Positions 27,037-35,686 of a stretch of DNA of 64,000 nt are shown one piece after another. The notes beneath the pieces were generated by a model, which saw nothing but the letters and a program-made list of their open reading frames with translations, had not been told where the DNA came from and made no database searches. The stretch is from Eggerthella sinensis (GTDB taxonomy: Bacteria; Actinomycetota; Coriobacteriia; Coriobacteriales; Eggerthellaceae), in contig NZ_PPTT01000017.1 of NCBI RefSeq assembly GCF_003339815.1, positions 1-64,000 of the forward strand, written 5' to 3'. A program made the position numbers and the translations under genes. Each line of letters opens with the position of its first letter. Position 1 is the first letter of the stretch.

Positions 27037-28386
27037 ATGTTCGACAAAATCCTCATCGCCAACCGCGGCGAGATCGCGGTCCGCATCATCCGTGCCTGCC
27101 GCGCCATGGACATCAAAACGGTGGCCGTGTACTCCACGGCCGACAAGCACTCCCTGCACGTGTACCTGGCCGACGAGAGCGTGTGCATCGGACCGCCGGC
27201 CGCGCGCGACTCGTATTTGAACATCGCCGCCATCCTGGCTGCCGCGAAGGGCACGGGGGCGCAGGCCATCCACCCCGGCTACGGCTTCCTGTCCGAGAAC
27301 TCGACGTTCGCGAAGCTGTGCCGCGAGAACGACATCGTGTTCATCGGGCCCGCGCCCGAGGTGCTCGACCGCATGGGCAACAAGAGCCAGGCGCGCAAAA
27401 CCATGATGGAAGCCGGCGTGCCCGTGGTGCCCGGCACGAAGGAGCCCGTGCATCACCCCGAGGAAGCGCTGGTCATGGCCCGCGAGATCGGCTGGCCCAT
27501 CATGATCAAGGCGTCGTCGGGCGGCGGCGGCAAGGGCATGCGCGTGAGCTACGACGAGCGCGACTTCTCCGAGCAGTTCTCCATCGCGCAGCGCGAGAGC
27601 GTGGGCGCGTTCGGCGACAACACCATGTACCTTGAGCGCTGCGTGCTGAACCCGCGCCACGTGGAGGTGCAGATCATCGCCGACACGTACGGCACCGTGG
27701 TGGCGCTCGGCGAGCGCGATTGCTCCGTGCAGCGCAACCACCAGAAGATGATCGAGGAAAGCCCCTCCCCCGTGATGACCGAGCGCGTGCGCGACGAGAT
27801 GTTGGAAGCCGCCGTGCGCGCGGCGCAGGCCGTGGGGTACACGTCGGCGGGCACCATCGAGTTTCTGTTGGACGACCAGCTGAACTACTACTTCATGGAA
27901 ATGAACACGCGCATTCAGGTGGAGCACCCCGTCACCGAAATGGTCACGGGCACCGACCTCGTCGAAGAGATGATCCGCGTGGCGGCGGGCGACCCGCTCA
28001 CGTTCACGCAGGACGACATCACGTACCGCGGACACGCCATCGAGTGCCGCGTGAACGCCGAGCAGCCCGAGAAGCACTTCCTGCCGTCGCCCGGCACCAT
28101 CTCGCAGATGCACCTGCCCGGCGGCAACGGCGTACGCGTGGACACCGCCGCCTACGACGGCTACGAGATCACGCCGTACTACGACTCCATGATTGCGAAG
28201 GTGATCGTGCACGGCCGAGACCGCACCGAGGCCATCGCGAAGATGCGCACCGCGCTGGAGGAGATGGTGGTGGTGGGCGTGAAGACGAACCTCGACTTCC
28301 AGTACGCCATCATGGAGAACGAGACGTTCGCCGCCGGAACCGCCGACACCAGCTTCATCGAAAAGTTCCTGAAGGGCGAGGTGTAG
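27037..28386 (+). CDS. accC: Biotin carboxylase subunit
   Basis: 449 aa, standard length. It starts at MFDKILIANRGEIAVRII and has an ATP-grasp core with SSGGGGKGMR, ERDCSVQRNHQK, EMNTRIQVEHPVTE and ECRVNAE. It carboxylates biotin on the carrier protein with ATP and bicarbonate. The start at 27037 follows the accB stop by 13 bp; an upstream in-frame start lies inside accB and is unlikely. Confidence 0.95.
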   Translation: MFDKILIANRGEIAVRIIRACRAMDIKTVAVYSTADKHSLHVYLADESVCIGPPAARDSYLNIAAILAAAKGTGAQAIHPGYGFLSENSTFAKLCRENDIVFIGPAPEVLDRMGNKSQARKTMMEAGVPVVPGTKEPVHHPEEALVMAREIGWPIMIKASSGGGGKGMRVSYDERDFSEQFSIAQRESVGAFGDNTMYLERCVLNPRHVEVQIIADTYGTVVALGERDCSVQRNHQKMIEESPSPVMTERVRDEMLEAAVRAAQAVGYTSAGTIEFLLDDQLNYYFMEMNTRIQVEHPVTEMVTGTDLVEEMIRVAAGDPLTFTQDDITYRGHAIECRVNAEQPEKHFLPSPGTISQMHLPGGNGVRVDTAAYDGYEITPYYDSMIAKVIVHGRDRTEAIAKMRTALEEMVVVGVKTNLDFQYAIMENETFAAGTADTSFIEKFLKGEV

Positions 28387-28419
28387 CCCGTCTCTCGCGA
28401 CGAAGACGAAGGAGTCCTT

Positions 28420-29259
28420 ATGATCGAGAATGCAGTCCCCGTGAAGCCGGAGGGCGTGGCGGACGAGGTGTGGGCGCAGATGTTGGAGGCTTCGCCGGTT
28501 GAGGCGCGGCACCTTATTCGCTCGGGCGCGTTCACGGCGCCGACGAGCGGGCTGTGCCCCGGATACGCGCAGGCGAACCTCATCGTGCTGCCGAAGGAGC
28601 AAGCCTACGACTTCCTCCTGTTCGCGCAGCGCAACCCGAAGCCCTGCCCGCTGCTCGAGGTGACCGAGGTGGGTGCGCGCGAGGCCACCATCTGCGCATC
28701 GGATTGCGACATCGCCACCGACTTCCCACGCTATCGCATCTACGAGCACGGCGAACTGGTGGCCGAGGTGGAGAACGTCGAAGACTACTGGCGCGACGAC
28801 CTCGTGTCGTTCGTCATCGGGTGCTCGTTCTCGTTCGAGAGCGAGCTCATCGAGGCCGGCATCGAGATTCGCCACAACACCATGGGCCGCAACGTGCCCA
28901 TGTACCTCACGGGCGTGCCGTGCACCCCGGCGGGCAGCATGTCCGGCAACATGGTCATGTCGATGCGCCCCATCCCCTACCACCAGGTGGTGCAGGCGGT
29001 GCAGATTTCCGGCGCCATTCCGAAGGTGCACGGCGCGCCCATCCACATCGGCGACCCGGCGGCCATCGGCGTGCGCGACCTGGCGCATCCCGAATTCGGC
29101 GACCCAGTGGACATCCACGAGGGCGAAGTGCCCGTGTTTTGGGCATGCGGCGTCACACCCCAGTCCATCGTGATGAACAGCAAGCCGCCCTTCGCCATCA
29201 CCCACGCGCCGGGCTGCATGCTCATCACGGATACCAAAAACATCAGCTTGAAGGAATAG
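28420..29259 (+). CDS. DUF1445 (YcsI-like) putative hydro-lyase
   Basis: 279 aa. The family pattern [52 protein letters not shown] and GVTPQ is complete. The family is related to D-glutamate cyclase, which forms 5-oxo-D-proline. In Bacillus subtilis ycsI lies with kipI, kipA and ycsF, the same company as here. A role upstream or downstream of a 5-oxoproline-like lactam is inferred. A strong ribosome site (AAGGAG) precedes the ATG. Confidence 0.85.
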   Translation: MIENAVPVKPEGVADEVWAQMLEASPVEARHLIRSGAFTAPTSGLCPGYAQANLIVLPKEQAYDFLLFAQRNPKPCPLLEVTEVGAREATICASDCDIATDFPRYRIYEHGELVAEVENVEDYWRDDLVSFVIGCSFSFESELIEAGIEIRHNTMGRNVPMYLTGVPCTPAGSMSGNMVMSMRPIPYHQVVQAVQISGAIPKVHGAPIHIGDPAAIGVRDLAHPEFGDPVDIHEGEVPVFWACGVTPQSIVMNSKPPFAITHAPGCMLITDTKNISLKE

Positions 29260-29268
29260 ACGCCTGCC

Positions 29269-30450
29269 TTACCGCATCCAACCCTTGCACCGGTGGATTT
29301 TCACCGCAAGCGCCAACTGCTCGTATTCGGCGGCGCGGATGGGATTGAGCCCCGTCACCTTCGCAATCTGGCCGAAGCGGTAGCGCAGCGTGTTCTCGTG
29401 CTGGCCGCGGTCGAGCGCGAGGCGCCGCAGGTTGCCCTCGCGGGCAACGTAGTCAAGCAGCGTGGGAAGCAGCTCGGTGTGGTACGCGGCATCGTGCTCG
29501 ATAAGCGGCTCGATGATGCTTCGCGCGTACTCCGTCATGGCCGGTTGATCCGCCAACGGCAGAATGGCCTGATACGATCCGATGGTGGCGTACCGCGTGA
29601 CCAGCGCGTCCTCGCCGCGGTTCACCATCGCGGCGTCAATCGCCTCGCTCATGGCCCGGTCGAGCTCGCTCAAATCGTAATGCCACGCGCCCACGCCCAC
29701 CGCATAGGCGTCGTCGTCGCCGAGGATGCCGCGCACCATGTCGTCCCACGACGCGTCGTCGTCTTCGAGGCCCGCATCTTCGCGGGAAACGAGGTACATG
29801 AGGCCGTTCCGATAGCGGTACAGCGCGTTGCGATTGCTGTGCTGCGAGCTTTGCCGATAGGCATCCACGAGGCGCACGTATTCCTCGGTGGTCAGCTCGG
29901 ACTCTTTGCGCAGGTAGCAGGCGGCAACCTGCGGGTAGAACGACGGATTCATGCGCAAGGCGCTCGCGCGCACCTCGTCGGGCGCGGCGGGAGCATGCAG
30001 CAGAAAACCGATTTCCTTGTCGCCGAAATCGGCGCGCTCCAAATCCTTCACGTTGTCGTGCAGGCCGACCACGAACGAGCACACGTCGAACGGTTGCTTC
30101 CGCACCACGAAGACGGGAAAGCCCTTCGCATCGGCGAAACGGAGCACGGTTTCGGGAAGCTCGAGCCGGAAGACGTTGTTCACCACCAACCCGCACGCGT
30201 CGATATCAATGAGATGCCGCACGGCATCGCGCAGGAGGTAGGGGTTGTCCTTCGCGTACAGCAGGGAGGTTATCACCAGTTGGTTTTGGTGAAAATTTGA
30301 ATGGACGTACTTGTCTTTAAGACTTTTCACAAACTCATAGTCCAACAGAGCGCAGGTCGACAGCGTACGCGAAAGCCCCTCTTTACCAGCGACAAGTTCA
30401 AGGTCGGCAAAACTTTCCGTCTGTGAAACCTCACCTAACGTCAGCTTCAT
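29269..30450 (-). CDS. PucR-family transcriptional regulator
   Basis: 393 aa. N-terminal PucR-type sensor domain (about 1-125; LLRDAVRHLIDIDACGLVV) and a C-terminal PucR helix-turn-helix (LRRLALDRGQHENTLRYRFGQIAKVTG). PucR proteins govern purine, proline or amino-acid-derivative catabolism in response to a metabolite. It sits between the pxpBC-acc operon (convergent, 9 bp) and the aminotransferase-pxpA genes (divergent), so it is the likely regulator of both. Confidence 0.9.
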   Translation of the reverse strand: MKLTLGEVSQTESFADLELVAGKEGLSRTLSTCALLDYEFVKSLKDKYVHSNFHQNQLVITSLLYAKDNPYLLRDAVRHLIDIDACGLVVNNVFRLELPETVLRFADAKGFPVFVVRKQPFDVCSFVVGLHDNVKDLERADFGDKEIGFLLHAPAAPDEVRASALRMNPSFYPQVAACYLRKESELTTEEYVRLVDAYRQSSQHSNRNALYRYRNGLMYLVSREDAGLEDDDASWDDMVRGILGDDDAYAVGVGAWHYDLSELDRAMSEAIDAAMVNRGEDALVTRYATIGSYQAILPLADQPAMTEYARSIIEPLIEHDAAYHTELLPTLLDYVAREGNLRRLALDRGQHENTLRYRFGQIAKVTGLNPIRAAEYEQLALAVKIHRCKGWMR

Positions 30451-30530
30451 ACGCGGCCTTTCTCATACGGGCTTGGTACATTCACGAAAATGCATGGCTC
30501 AAGTTTGAACAATACACAAAATCATACCCC

Positions 30531-30558
30531 TTGTAACGCTGCCCCCGCATTTTAGACT
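30531..30558 (+). promoter_or_regulatory. Candidate promoter of the aminotransferase operon
   Basis: TTGTAA (30531-30536), 16 bp, TAGACT (30553-30558), about 40 bp upstream of the aminotransferase ATG, in the 147-bp gap shared with the divergent PucR gene. The fit to sigma-70 is moderate. Confidence 0.45.
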
Positions 30559-30597
30559 GAAACTACCGAACGCTCACGGAAAGAAAGAAGGCACCGC

Positions 30598-31731
30598 ATG
30601 CAGATTGAAGAGTTCAAGCTCGAATCGTGGCTCAACCCGCTCGACCCTCTTTGCACGTACAACCTGGGGGCAAGCTGCGTCAAAGCGCTCGGCGTGCGCG
30701 AGATGCTGGAATACGTGGGCGAAGATGCCAATGCCGTGCTTGAGGAGCTGGCCAACAAGAGCCTGCACTACGGGGAATTCGACGGCAGCCGGCGATTGAA
30801 GCACGCCGTCGCGGGACTCTATCGCGCCGCGGACCCGAGCCTGGTCATCACCACCCACGGCGGCACGGGCGCCAACAACATGGTGCTGAGCGAGCTGCTG
30901 CAACCGGGCGACAACGTCGTGGTGCTCACGCCCACCTACCAGCAGCATTACTCGATTCCCGCCAACCTGGGCGTGGAGGTGCGCAAGGTGCGCGGCACGG
31001 CCGAGAACGCCTACCTGCCCACCATCGGCGAAATCGAGCGCGCCGTGGATGGCAGCACCCGCATGATCGTGGCCACGAGCCCCAGCAATCCGGCCGGCAT
31101 CTACGTGGACCCCGAGCTCATGGACGGCATCGTGGCCCTCGCGAGAACGGTGGACGCCTACGTGCTGTTCGACGAGATGTACCGTGGATTGGACGACGAC
31201 TACATGCCCTCCATCGTGGACGTGTACGAAAAGGGCATCAGCACGGCAAGCGTGTCGAAGGTGTACTCCATGGCGGGCACGCGCGTCGGGTGGATTGCCG
31301 TGCGCGACCGCGACACCTACGAGCGCCTGTTCAACCGGCGGTCGTTCGACACCATCTGCGGCAGCGTCATCGACGAATTCCTCGTCGCCATCGCCCTCGA
31401 GCACTCCGACGCCCTGCTCGAGCGGAGCCGCCGCATCGTGCGCGCGAACAAGGAGGTGCTCGACACCTGGATGGAGGCCCATCCGCGCCTGCACTACTGC
31501 GGCGAGAGCCACGGGTCCACGGCGATGATTCGCTACGACTACGACCTGTCCGCCACCGAATTCGGGCAGCGGCTGTTCGACGAAGAGAAGGTGCTCATCT
31601 GCCACGGCGACGTGTTCGAGGAGCCCGGCACCTTCCGCCTCGGGTACGGGTTCGGCGACGCGAGCCTGCTCGTCGACGGCCTTGCCGCCCTCGACCGCTT
31701 CCTGGAGAACCTGGAGAAGGAGGGAAAATGA
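30598..31731 (+). CDS. Class I/II PLP-dependent aminotransferase
   Basis: 377 aa fold-type I enzyme. SPSNPAGIYVDPE, FDEMYRGLDDD and the PLP lysine motif SVSKVYSMAGTRVGW (Lys221) are present. The overall pattern resembles capreomycidine-synthase-like (VioD) and other beta/gamma-acting members, so the reaction may not be simple transamination. A ribosome site (AAGAAGG) precedes the ATG. It overlaps the next gene by ATGA. Confidence 0.88.
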   Translation: MQIEEFKLESWLNPLDPLCTYNLGASCVKALGVREMLEYVGEDANAVLEELANKSLHYGEFDGSRRLKHAVAGLYRAADPSLVITTHGGTGANNMVLSELLQPGDNVVVLTPTYQQHYSIPANLGVEVRKVRGTAENAYLPTIGEIERAVDGSTRMIVATSPSNPAGIYVDPELMDGIVALARTVDAYVLFDEMYRGLDDDYMPSIVDVYEKGISTASVSKVYSMAGTRVGWIAVRDRDTYERLFNRRSFDTICGSVIDEFLVAIALEHSDALLERSRRIVRANKEVLDTWMEAHPRLHYCGESHGSTAMIRYDYDLSATEFGQRLFDEEKVLICHGDVFEEPGTFRLGYGFGDASLLVDGLAALDRFLENLEKEGK

Positions 31732-32756
31732 ACATCCCCGTTTTGAGCGCTGCCGAGCTGAAGCAGCTGCTTACCATGGACGAGGTCATCGCCGGCGTCG
31801 AGACGGTCTACCGCCTGAAAGCGCAGAGCGAAACGGACGTGTGGCCCCACGTGTGCCACCGTTTCACCGGCGAGCACGAGGGCGTCATGGACATCAAGTC
31901 CGGCGCGATTGGCGGGACGGTGCGCCTGCACGGCGCCAAGCTGCTCAACACGTTTTGGGGCAACGCCGCGCGGAACCTGCCGACGTTCACCGGGCTGCTC
32001 ATGCTGTTCGACGCAACCACGGGGCTGCCCCTCGGCATCATGGACGCCTCCTACATCACCTGCATGCGCACCGGCGCATCGGGCGCCCTCGGCATCAAAG
32101 CGTTCGCGCGTGCGGACGCCTCCCGCCTGTTCGTCATGGGCGCGGGAAAGCAGGCCGTCTTCCAAATCGCCGCCACGTTGACGCTCCTGCCCCAATTCAC
32201 CACCGTCGTCATCGGCGACCCGCGCTCGGACGAGCAGGCCGAACGCTTTGCCGCCTCGCTGCCCCATCGCCTGGCGTCGGAGTTCAACGTGCAGGGTTTG
32301 GACGGCGTCGCCTTCCGCGCGGCGCGGCAGGACACCATGGCCGACCTCGTGCGCGGCAGCGACGCCATCATCACCATTACGCCCGCAACGCAGCCCCTCA
32401 TCCCAGACGAGTGGGTGGCGCCGGGCACGCACCTTAGCTGCGTCGGCGCCGACATGCCGGGCAAGGAGGAAGTCGACCCCGCCCTGTTCAAACGCGCTCG
32501 TGTGTTCGCCGACGACCTCGAGCAGTGCAGCCACATCGGCGAGATGGAGCTGCCCCTCGCGCAGGGCGTCATCAGCCGCGACGACGTCGTCGGCGAAATA
32601 GGCGACGTGCTGCAGGGCACCATTCCCGGGCGCATGGGCAACGACGACGTGACGCTGTTCGACGCGACCGGCCTCGCCCTGCTCGACCTCATCACCGCGA
32701 AGCAGGCCGTCGATCGAGCCGCCGCAGCTCGCTTGGGGCAGCAGGTGGAAATCTAG
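31728..32756 (+). CDS. Ornithine cyclodeaminase / mu-crystallin family protein
   Basis: 342 aa. The family pattern LPTFTGLLMLFDATTGLPLGIMDASYITCMRTGASGALGIKAFAR is followed by a Rossmann fold (VMGAGKQAVFQIAA) and GTHLSCVGADMPGKEEVDP. Members cyclise ornithine to proline with loss of ammonia, or reduce cyclic imino acids. With the aminotransferase it may make or break a cyclic amino acid. The ATG lies in the last codon of the aminotransferase (ATGA overlap). Confidence 0.88.
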   Translation: MNIPVLSAAELKQLLTMDEVIAGVETVYRLKAQSETDVWPHVCHRFTGEHEGVMDIKSGAIGGTVRLHGAKLLNTFWGNAARNLPTFTGLLMLFDATTGLPLGIMDASYITCMRTGASGALGIKAFARADASRLFVMGAGKQAVFQIAATLTLLPQFTTVVIGDPRSDEQAERFAASLPHRLASEFNVQGLDGVAFRAARQDTMADLVRGSDAIITITPATQPLIPDEWVAPGTHLSCVGADMPGKEEVDPALFKRARVFADDLEQCSHIGEMELPLAQGVISRDDVVGEIGDVLQGTIPGRMGNDDVTLFDATGLALLDLITAKQAVDRAAAARLGQQVEI

Positions 32757-32831
32757 GGAAAGGATCGCGTGGGTCGCGCGCGTTGTTTTACAATGGAGGG
32801 CAAACGAGCGACGGAAGACGAAAGGCTGCCT

Positions 32832-33596
32832 ATGTATCGCATCGACTTGAACAGCGACCTCGGCGAGAGCTTCGGGCGGTACACGCTGGGGCTGGACGAC
32901 CAAATCATCCCGCTCGTGTCGAGCGCGAACGTCGCGTGCGGGCAGCATGCGGGCGATCCCATGGTCATGCGCACCACGGTGGGCATGGCGAAGGACGCGG
33001 GCATCGCCATCGGCGCGCACCCGGGGTACCCCGACCTGCAAGGCTTCGGCCGTCGCGACATGAGCCTGTCGCCCGACGAGGCCTACTCCTACATGCTGTA
33101 CCAGATTGGCGCGCTGCAGGCGTTCTGCACCGCCCAGGGCGTGCGGCTTGCGCACGTGAAGCCGCACGGGCAGCTGTACAACCACGCCGCCGTCGACCCC
33201 GAGTTGGCGTCCGCGCTTGCGCAGGCCGTGCGCGACATGGACCCCACGTTGGTGCTGGTGGGTTTGGCGAACAGCGCGCTGGTGGACGAGGGCCGCAAGC
33301 TGGGCCTGGTCACGGCCGAGGAGTTCTTCGCCGACCGCAACTACACCGACGAAGGGCGCCTCGTGAGCCGCAACGACCCCGCCGCGCTCATCCGCGACGA
33401 GCAGGAGGCCATCGATCGCGTGAAGCACGCCATCCGCGAAGGCGGCGTGCTGTCCGTCACGGGCAAGCTGGTCGACCTGCACCCCGACACGCTGTGCGTG
33501 CACGGCGACTCCCCCACTGCGCTCGCGTTCGTCAGCCGCATCCGCCACGAGCTCGAACAAGACGACATAGCCATCAAAGCAGTCGGCGCGGAATAG
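32832..33596 (+). CDS. pxpA: 5-oxoprolinase subunit PxpA (LamB/YcsF family)
   Basis: 254 aa. Full family pattern: IDLNSDLGESFGRY, SANVACGQHAGDP, GAHPGYPDLQGFGRRDM, VKPHGQLYNHA and DRNYTDEGRLVSR. PxpA is the third part of the ATP-dependent 5-oxoprolinase, here separated from pxpB and pxpC by 6.3 kb. ATG 32832 is preceded by GAAAGG. The 75-bp gap after the cyclodeaminase does not show a terminator, so it is probably cotranscribed. Confidence 0.93.
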   Translation: MYRIDLNSDLGESFGRYTLGLDDQIIPLVSSANVACGQHAGDPMVMRTTVGMAKDAGIAIGAHPGYPDLQGFGRRDMSLSPDEAYSYMLYQIGALQAFCTAQGVRLAHVKPHGQLYNHAAVDPELASALAQAVRDMDPTLVLVGLANSALVDEGRKLGLVTAEEFFADRNYTDEGRLVSRNDPAALIRDEQEAIDRVKHAIREGGVLSVTGKLVDLHPDTLCVHGDSPTALAFVSRIRHELEQDDIAIKAVGAE

Positions 33597-33627
33597 CGCC
33601 CGATTCCCATCGCATTCGCCACACGCG

Positions 33628-33681
33628 CTGTCGCCCGATACGTACGGTTTTGGCTTCAAAACCGTACGTATCGGGCGACAG
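33628..33681. terminator. Exceptionally long perfect hairpin between convergent genes
   Basis: A perfect 24-bp stem (33628-33651 with 33658-33681) with a 6-nt loop GGCTTC, and beyond a short mismatch an outer stem (TTCGCCAC at 33615 with GTGGCGAA at 33681). It lies between pxpA and the flavoprotein gene, where a bidirectional terminator is expected: the stem top has A4/T4 but there is no T run after it. Its length suggests either a terminator or a mobile or repeat remnant. Confidence 0.6.
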
Positions 33682-33775
33682 TGGCGAACGGAGCGGCCCC
33701 GCGCGAGGGAGGGAGGGGCGCGGGGCCGGAGATGGGAGGCGCCGTCGTTCTGGCACCTCCCCGGATGAATGCAGC

Positions 33776-35458
33776 TTACTTGGCGGCGAGCGCCTTGCCA
33801 ATCATGCGCGCGAACGTCACCGAGCGGCCGCAGCAGTTGCCCGTGGACATGTTCGGGTACGTGTGCGCGTAGTACGAGCCCGAGTCGACGCCCGTCACGT
33901 ACAGGCCCTCGATGGCCTTGCCTTCGTCGTCAACCGCCTGGAAGTTCTCGTTGATGGTGATGCCGTCGAGCGTGCACAGCATGTAGCCCGAGGTGCGCAC
34001 GCCGTAGAACGGCGCCGTGCGAATGGCGGACAGGCGGAAGGGCTCCTTGCCGAAGTCGGGGTCCACCTGGTTGTCGAAGTTCTCGTTCTGGCGATCCACC
34101 GTCTTCTTGAGGTTCTCGGCCGGGATGCCCAGGCCCTTCGCCAGCTCTTCGATGGTGTCGGCCTTCACGATGTAGCCCTGCTCGAGCAGGCCCTCGTTGA
34201 TGCCCTGCGAGCCTTCGAGCGTGATGTTCGTGGGAGCGCCGTTCTCGAAGGGGTACACGCGCGCGCAGCCGTGGATGTCGAACTGCTCGAGGTACTTCGC
34301 GTAGTCCGAGTCCCAAATGTCCACGATGGTGTGATGCGGCTGCGTGAGCCCCGCGTTCAGGATGTAGTCGTACGGGCCGGACTCGTTGGCGAAGCGCTCG
34401 CCGTTGAGGTTCACCTTGAGCCAGGGGTTCGAGCCCATCCAGAACAGCGAGCCCGTGGTTTGCGAGCCGCCGAACTCGTCCGGCTTCACGGCAACACGGT
34501 CGAACACCATGGCCGTGTGCACCTCGTCCATGTGAGCGCCCGCCCACAGGCAGGACTTGATGCCGTCGCCCGTGGTGCCGTCGATGGCGATGGACAGCGA
34601 GTACTTGTCCATGGTCTGCGGCTGCAGCGCCTTGAGCATGTCCTCGTTGCGCGCATAGCCGCCCGTGCACACCACGGTGCCCTTGCTGGCGTTGATCTTG
34701 ATGTAGCCGTCGGAGCCCTTCGCGATGGCACCGGTCACCTTGCCGTCTTCATGCAGCAGCTTCACGAGCGGCGTGGTGAAGCGGAAGTCCACGCCCACCT
34801 TCTTGGCGTAGTCGCCCAGCACGATCTTGCCGTTCGTCACGTCCTTGAGGCCCGCGAACTCAGCATCGGCCGGCCAGCTGGGGATGTGTCCCGTGGCCCA
34901 GTGCTTGTAGATGGTGGGCTGCGCGTCGTTGGCCGCTTCGAAGAACAGCTGGAAGCCGGCCTCCTCCAGACGATCCTGGTACCAGTCGATGGCCTCGCCG
35001 GAGTTCTGCGCCCAAATATGGTAGAGGCGCGGGTTGCAGTAGCCGTCGGCGTAGCGCATCAGGTCGTTGCAGATTTCGTTCTCGTCGATTTCGCAGCCGG
35101 CTTCCTTCTGCAAGCGGCTGTTGATCGAACCCAGGTTGTCGCGCACGCCGCCGCCGATGGCAGCCTTCTCCAGGCACACCACCTTGGCGCCCTCTTCAGC
35201 AGCCGAGCATGCGGCGAACAGGCCGGACGTGCCGGCACCGCACACGAGCACCTCGGTGTCGATGGTCTCGACGATTTTGTCTTCGGGGATTTCAGGTTCT
35301 TCGCCCAGCCAGTCGTTCACGGCGGCAGCGGCCTGATCTTCCTTCGTCGGTGCAGCCGCGGGCGAGCAGCCCGCCAAGCCGGCGCCTGCAAGCGCGGCAG
35401 CCGTAGCTCCCAAGCCCAAGAATGCGCGGCGGCTCAATCCTTTATTCGTGTCCTTCAT
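33776..35458 (-). CDS. Tat-exported FAD-dependent reductase (fumarate/urocanate reductase superfamily)
   Basis: 560 aa. Tat signal LSRRAFLGLG ending in a lipobox (LAGC), so it is probably anchored outside the membrane. FAD-binding motif VLVCGAGTSGLFAACSAAEEGAKVV, then GGYARNED, NLNGERFANESG and a C-terminal FAD block GLYVTGVDSGSYYAHTYPNMSTGN. The His-Pro-Thr and NRLGGN-type residues of fumarate reductase are not seen, so the acceptor is likely another substrate. No cytochrome c partner is encoded beside it. A ribosome site (GGGGAG) precedes ATG 35458; the frame stays open upstream but is Arg/His-rich shadow sequence. Divergent from a LuxR gene. Confidence 0.9.
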   Translation of the reverse strand: MKDTNKGLSRRAFLGLGATAAALAGAGLAGCSPAAAPTKEDQAAAAVNDWLGEEPEIPEDKIVETIDTEVLVCGAGTSGLFAACSAAEEGAKVVCLEKAAIGGGVRDNLGSINSRLQKEAGCEIDENEICNDLMRYADGYCNPRLYHIWAQNSGEAIDWYQDRLEEAGFQLFFEAANDAQPTIYKHWATGHIPSWPADAEFAGLKDVTNGKIVLGDYAKKVGVDFRFTTPLVKLLHEDGKVTGAIAKGSDGYIKINASKGTVVCTGGYARNEDMLKALQPQTMDKYSLSIAIDGTTGDGIKSCLWAGAHMDEVHTAMVFDRVAVKPDEFGGSQTTGSLFWMGSNPWLKVNLNGERFANESGPYDYILNAGLTQPHHTIVDIWDSDYAKYLEQFDIHGCARVYPFENGAPTNITLEGSQGINEGLLEQGYIVKADTIEELAKGLGIPAENLKKTVDRQNENFDNQVDPDFGKEPFRLSAIRTAPFYGVRTSGYMLCTLDGITINENFQAVDDEGKAIEGLYVTGVDSGSYYAHTYPNMSTGNCCGRSVTFARMIGKALAAK

Positions 35459-35550
35459 GGTACTCCCCTTCCTCTGGTGTGTATCGCCGACGCGCCGCAG
35501 CGCATCGGGTGGAACGCCCTCAACTCTACGGAAAACGAGGGTGAAAAGCG

Positions 35551-35590
35551 TCACGCGACCCGAGTGAAGCCCCTCATACGGGTCGGGTGA
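35551..35590. promoter_or_regulatory. Inverted repeat in the flavoprotein/LuxR divergent promoter
   Basis: TCACGCGACCCG (35551-35562) and CGGGTCGGGTGA (35579-35590) are inverted copies with one mismatch in 12 and a 16-bp spacer. The position, midway between the two starts, fits an operator of the adjacent LuxR regulator. Confidence 0.5.
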
Positions 35591-35686
35591 TTTTGCCCTC
35601 CGTCGCCTCGTGAACCGGCCGCTCCTGCTAGAATGGCCCCTTGGAAACACCGCACGATGCGAGTCCGGGGAGGGGATGTGAGCATC

